This document shows, piece after piece, positions 62,011-64,000 of a DNA stretch of 64,000 nt. The DNA is from Naasia lichenicola. Its GTDB lineage: Bacteria > Actinomycetota > Actinomycetes > Actinomycetales > Microbacteriaceae. The stretch covers positions 558,001-622,000 of the forward strand of contig NZ_SSSM01000003.1 of the NCBI RefSeq assembly GCF_004801885.1. Reading direction: 5' to 3'. The notes under the pieces are model-generated. The model had not been told where the DNA came from. It ran no database searches and saw only the letters and a program-made list of their open reading frames with translations. The stretch's first letter is position 1, and every line of letters begins with the position of its first letter. Made by a program: the position numbers and the translations under genes.

Positions 62011-62461
62011 CTCAGCCTCCTCGCTCGCGATCAGTGGATGCGAAGCTACGCCCGGCCTCCGACGCAGCGACGGAACGACACGGAAGGGATCTCGGCGGAA
62101 GGCGCGTGCGCCAGGCAACCGATGCGCAGGTCAGTGCAGGATGCCATCTGTCCCGCTAGCTGCCCTGCTCGAATTCTTGAGCATCCGGCGCGGCCGACGG
62201 GCGCTGGAGCGTGCCCCTTCATCCATCCCCATACCCCAGAATGCAGACAATCCTGCGTCCGGAATCCCCGGAATCATGCGGAATTCCGGCCGTTCCCAGA
62301 TCGCGCCGCGACCATCCCACCAAACCGATTCGTCCTCAGTTGGTTCGGGCCCTCGTCGCACGCGCGTCATGCCCGAGCCGAGCCCTCGTGGCCTAGACCT
62401 GGCCGCACCCACGCCGATGGTACGGTTCAGGCCACCACCCCTAATCCGTCCGAGGGACCCG
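62011..62461. other. Gap of 451 bases before the response-regulator gene
   Basis: CCGGAAT occurs at 62259-62265 and again at 62268-62274, followed by the perfect palindrome CGGAATTCCG at 62279-62288. These could be binding sites for the downstream LuxR-type regulator. No gene seen. Confidence 0.4.
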
Positions 62462-63106
62462 ATGCCCGCGCAAGTCCATCGCATCGCCGTGCTCGATGAC
62501 CACGAGATAGTGAGCGCCGGCGTCGCCTCCCTCCTCGCGGGGATCGACGGTGCGGAGCTCGCGATCACCGCCCGCACCGTTGACGAGCTGAGTCCGCACA
62601 TCGAAGACATAGACCTCGTGCTGCTCGACCTCCGCCTCGCAGATGGCTCCCAGCCCGGTGACAATGTGCGCTGGCTGCGCGACAACGGTGCCAACGTGCT
62701 GGTCTTCTCCGCGGGGGATGATCCCGACCTCATCCGCTCGGCGGCTCGGTCGGGCGCCTTGGGCATGGTCATGAAGTCGGCGCCCAATGCCGCCATCGTC
62801 GAGGCGATTCGGCTGGCGATCGAGGGAAGCACCGTCCCGTCCACCGAGTGGGCGGCGGCCATCGATGGTGATCTCCAGCTCGCCGATGCTCGCCTCTCCG
62901 TTCGGGAGAAGGAGGTGCTCGCCCACTACGCGGCGGGCGACAAGGCCTTCAGCGTGGCGATGAAGACGGGCCTCTCGATCGATACGGTCAACAACTACAT
63001 CAGCCGCATCCGCCGCAAGTACGAGCTGGTGGGCCGCGACTCCCCCAGCCGGATCGACCTCTACCGGCGGGCGCGCGAGGACGGGCTCATCGGCGGCGAG
63101 ATGTGA
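62462..63106 (+). CDS. LuxR-type (NarL/FixJ) response regulator
   Basis: A 214-residue two-component regulator. The receiver has IAVLDDHEIVSAGVASLL (acidic pocket), phospho-acceptor in LVLLDLRLADG (about Asp57) and MVMKSAP (Lys). The C-terminal HTH is LSVREKEVLAHYAAGDKAFSVAMKTGLSIDTVNNYISRIRRKY. Its stop overlaps the GTG of the histidine-kinase gene, so the pair is translated together. Confidence 0.93.
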   Translation: MPAQVHRIAVLDDHEIVSAGVASLLAGIDGAELAITARTVDELSPHIEDIDLVLLDLRLADGSQPGDNVRWLRDNGANVLVFSAGDDPDLIRSAARSGALGMVMKSAPNAAIVEAIRLAIEGSTVPSTEWAAAIDGDLQLADARLSVREKEVLAHYAAGDKAFSVAMKTGLSIDTVNNYISRIRRKYELVGRDSPSRIDLYRRAREDGLIGGEM

Positions 63107-64000
63107 CCGTCGACGTCCCGTCTGCTGACTACGATGTGGTCCGTCGGCCGATCCACGATGGACTCACCGCGCGCGGGATCCGTCGTGCGCTCGGAGCGTC
63201 GATGGGGGCGGCCAGCATCGTGTTCGGAGCGCTGGCACTGCCGACCGCGATCCAGCAGATCTCCCTCCTTCGGCCCTTATGGTCGGCGCTGTTCATCGGA
63301 TTGCTGCTGCTGCTGCCGGTAGTCGTGGCGGTCGGAGCGCTGATCGACAGCCTCCGGGTGATGCGCGCGGCCGCCTGGGCGCTGACGATCGCTCTCCCGG
63401 TCGCGACGATCACCTGGATACCGGCGATGGTCGACCCGCCGCTGATCCCCGACGACGGGCAGCCGTGGCTGCTCGCCATCACTGCGGTCCCAACGAGTGC
63501 GGCGTGCTTCGTCCTCTCCCGACGCTGGGCGTGGACGTACGTCCTCGCGGCGTCGTTGCTCACCGGAGGGTTGAGAGTCATCACCTCCGACGGCGAGAAT
63601 CACTTCGTCCTCGCCATTGGCGACACCCTATACATGATCCTGCTCTGCTCGATCTTCGCAGCGGCCATCCTCGCTGTGCTGCGTGCGGCCACCACTCTCG
63701 ACCGGTCCATCGCACGAGCCACCCGCGAGGCCGCAGCGATCGCCGACGCCAGGGCGCTCGCGCGAGAGAACGCTCGCTTCGACGCGCTCGTGCACGACGA
63801 GATCCTTTCCACACTGGTGGGGGTGCTGCGGCAGCCGACCGCGTCGGACGAACTCTTGGCACAGGCTCGCCGTGCGCTCATGCGGGTGGAGCAGCTCGAT
63901 AACAGCGCCGAGCCGGTCAGCCATCCCGGAGAGCATTTCGCCGAGCGGCTGAGCCGCACCATCGCCGACATCTCCCCCAGGCCGCTCTTCACCTCCTCGG
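63103..64000 (+). CDS. Sensor histidine kinase, C-terminal part beyond the window
   Basis: An open frame from GTG 63103 (GTGA overlap with the regulator) to the right edge, 299 residues. About five membrane helices lie at about 35-190 (GAASIVFGALALPTAIQQ, WSALFIGLLLLLPVVVAVGALI, LTIALPVATITWIPAMV and others), then a cytosolic helix with ARFDALVHDEILSTLVGVL. That V-H-D-E-I-L pattern matches the phospho-histidine region of NarL/LuxR-paired kinases in actinobacteria. The ATPase domain is cut off. Stimulus unknown. Confidence 0.85.
   Translation, partial: MTVDVPSADYDVVRRPIHDGLTARGIRRALGASMGAASIVFGALALPTAIQQISLLRPLWSALFIGLLLLLPVVVAVGALIDSLRVMRAAAWALTIALPVATITWIPAMVDPPLIPDDGQPWLLAITAVPTSAACFVLSRRWAWTYVLAASLLTGGLRVITSDGENHFVLAIGDTLYMILLCSIFAAAILAVLRAATTLDRSIARATREAAAIADARALARENARFDALVHDEILSTLVGVLRQPTASDELLAQARRALMRVEQLDNSAEPVSHPGEHFAERLSRTIADISPRPLFTSS

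Overview
This is a high-GC chromosomal stretch from an actinobacterium, most likely a member of the Microbacteriaceae. The evidence is the gene set: mtrA-mtrB-lpqB, a long-form hpf, secA followed by an Rv3235-like gene, a DUF3499/metallopeptidase pair, DUF5719 and a fused glycosyltransferase next to a WhiB gene, several DUF2510 proteins, many leaderless start codons and abundant intergenic palindromes. No rRNA, tRNA or CRISPR array was seen. The exact genus cannot be fixed from the sequence alone.

Left edge (1-2500): the N-terminus of a large serine integrase runs off the left end. It lies directly against a CpaE/TadZ-like ATPase gene whose 3' part is missing, so an integrative element appears to sit inside that gene. 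A SAF-domain (CpaB-like) gene and a conserved hypothetical gene lie upstream of the ATPase on the same strand.

Housekeeping block (2500-40000): secA, hpf, a ComF-type gene, lpqB-mtrB-mtrA, then the membrane/DUF4129/DUF4350/MoxR/DUF58 operon and a divergent SpoIIM/RDD pair. Next come a MarR-MFS drug-export pair, ahcY, DUF3499 with its partner, an AbiEi-DUF559 protein, DUF5719, the GT2 membrane protein, WhiB, galE, a GlxA-type regulator, manA and a VOC protein. galE, manA, the GT2 protein and ahcY fit cell-envelope sugar and methyl-cycle metabolism.

Accessory signalling region (40163-56432): this is the most unusual part. It holds four paralogous FecR-domain lipoproteins, a CHASE2-adenylate/guanylate cyclase in an operon with two of them, and a Crp-family regulator. 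It also holds an MFS exporter with a C-terminal cyclic-nucleotide-binding domain, a GAF protein translationally coupled to a cytosolic S8 protease, three small acidic proteins built on a DDVEGH repeat, and a small secreted protein. Two of the DDVEGH genes and the secreted-protein gene share an upstream element, CTGTCGGC-N4-GAACACA or a close variant. It lies 67-98 bases before the start codon, and a second conserved block follows at a fixed 31-base distance in two of the three. I infer a cyclic-nucleotide-controlled peptide or envelope system and know no described name for it.

Right part (56500-64000): DUF1003 protein, an SGNH-like/GAF fusion, several DUF2510/DUF805 and small membrane proteins, a cluster of REP-like repeats, and at the edge a LuxR-type response regulator overlapping a truncated histidine kinase.

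Non-coding features include two families of long intergenic hairpins, REP-like CGTTGGTCGAG repeats, a 20-bp-periodic repeat array at 18461-18603, and at least ten start codons placed 6-9 bases after a -10-like hexamer.
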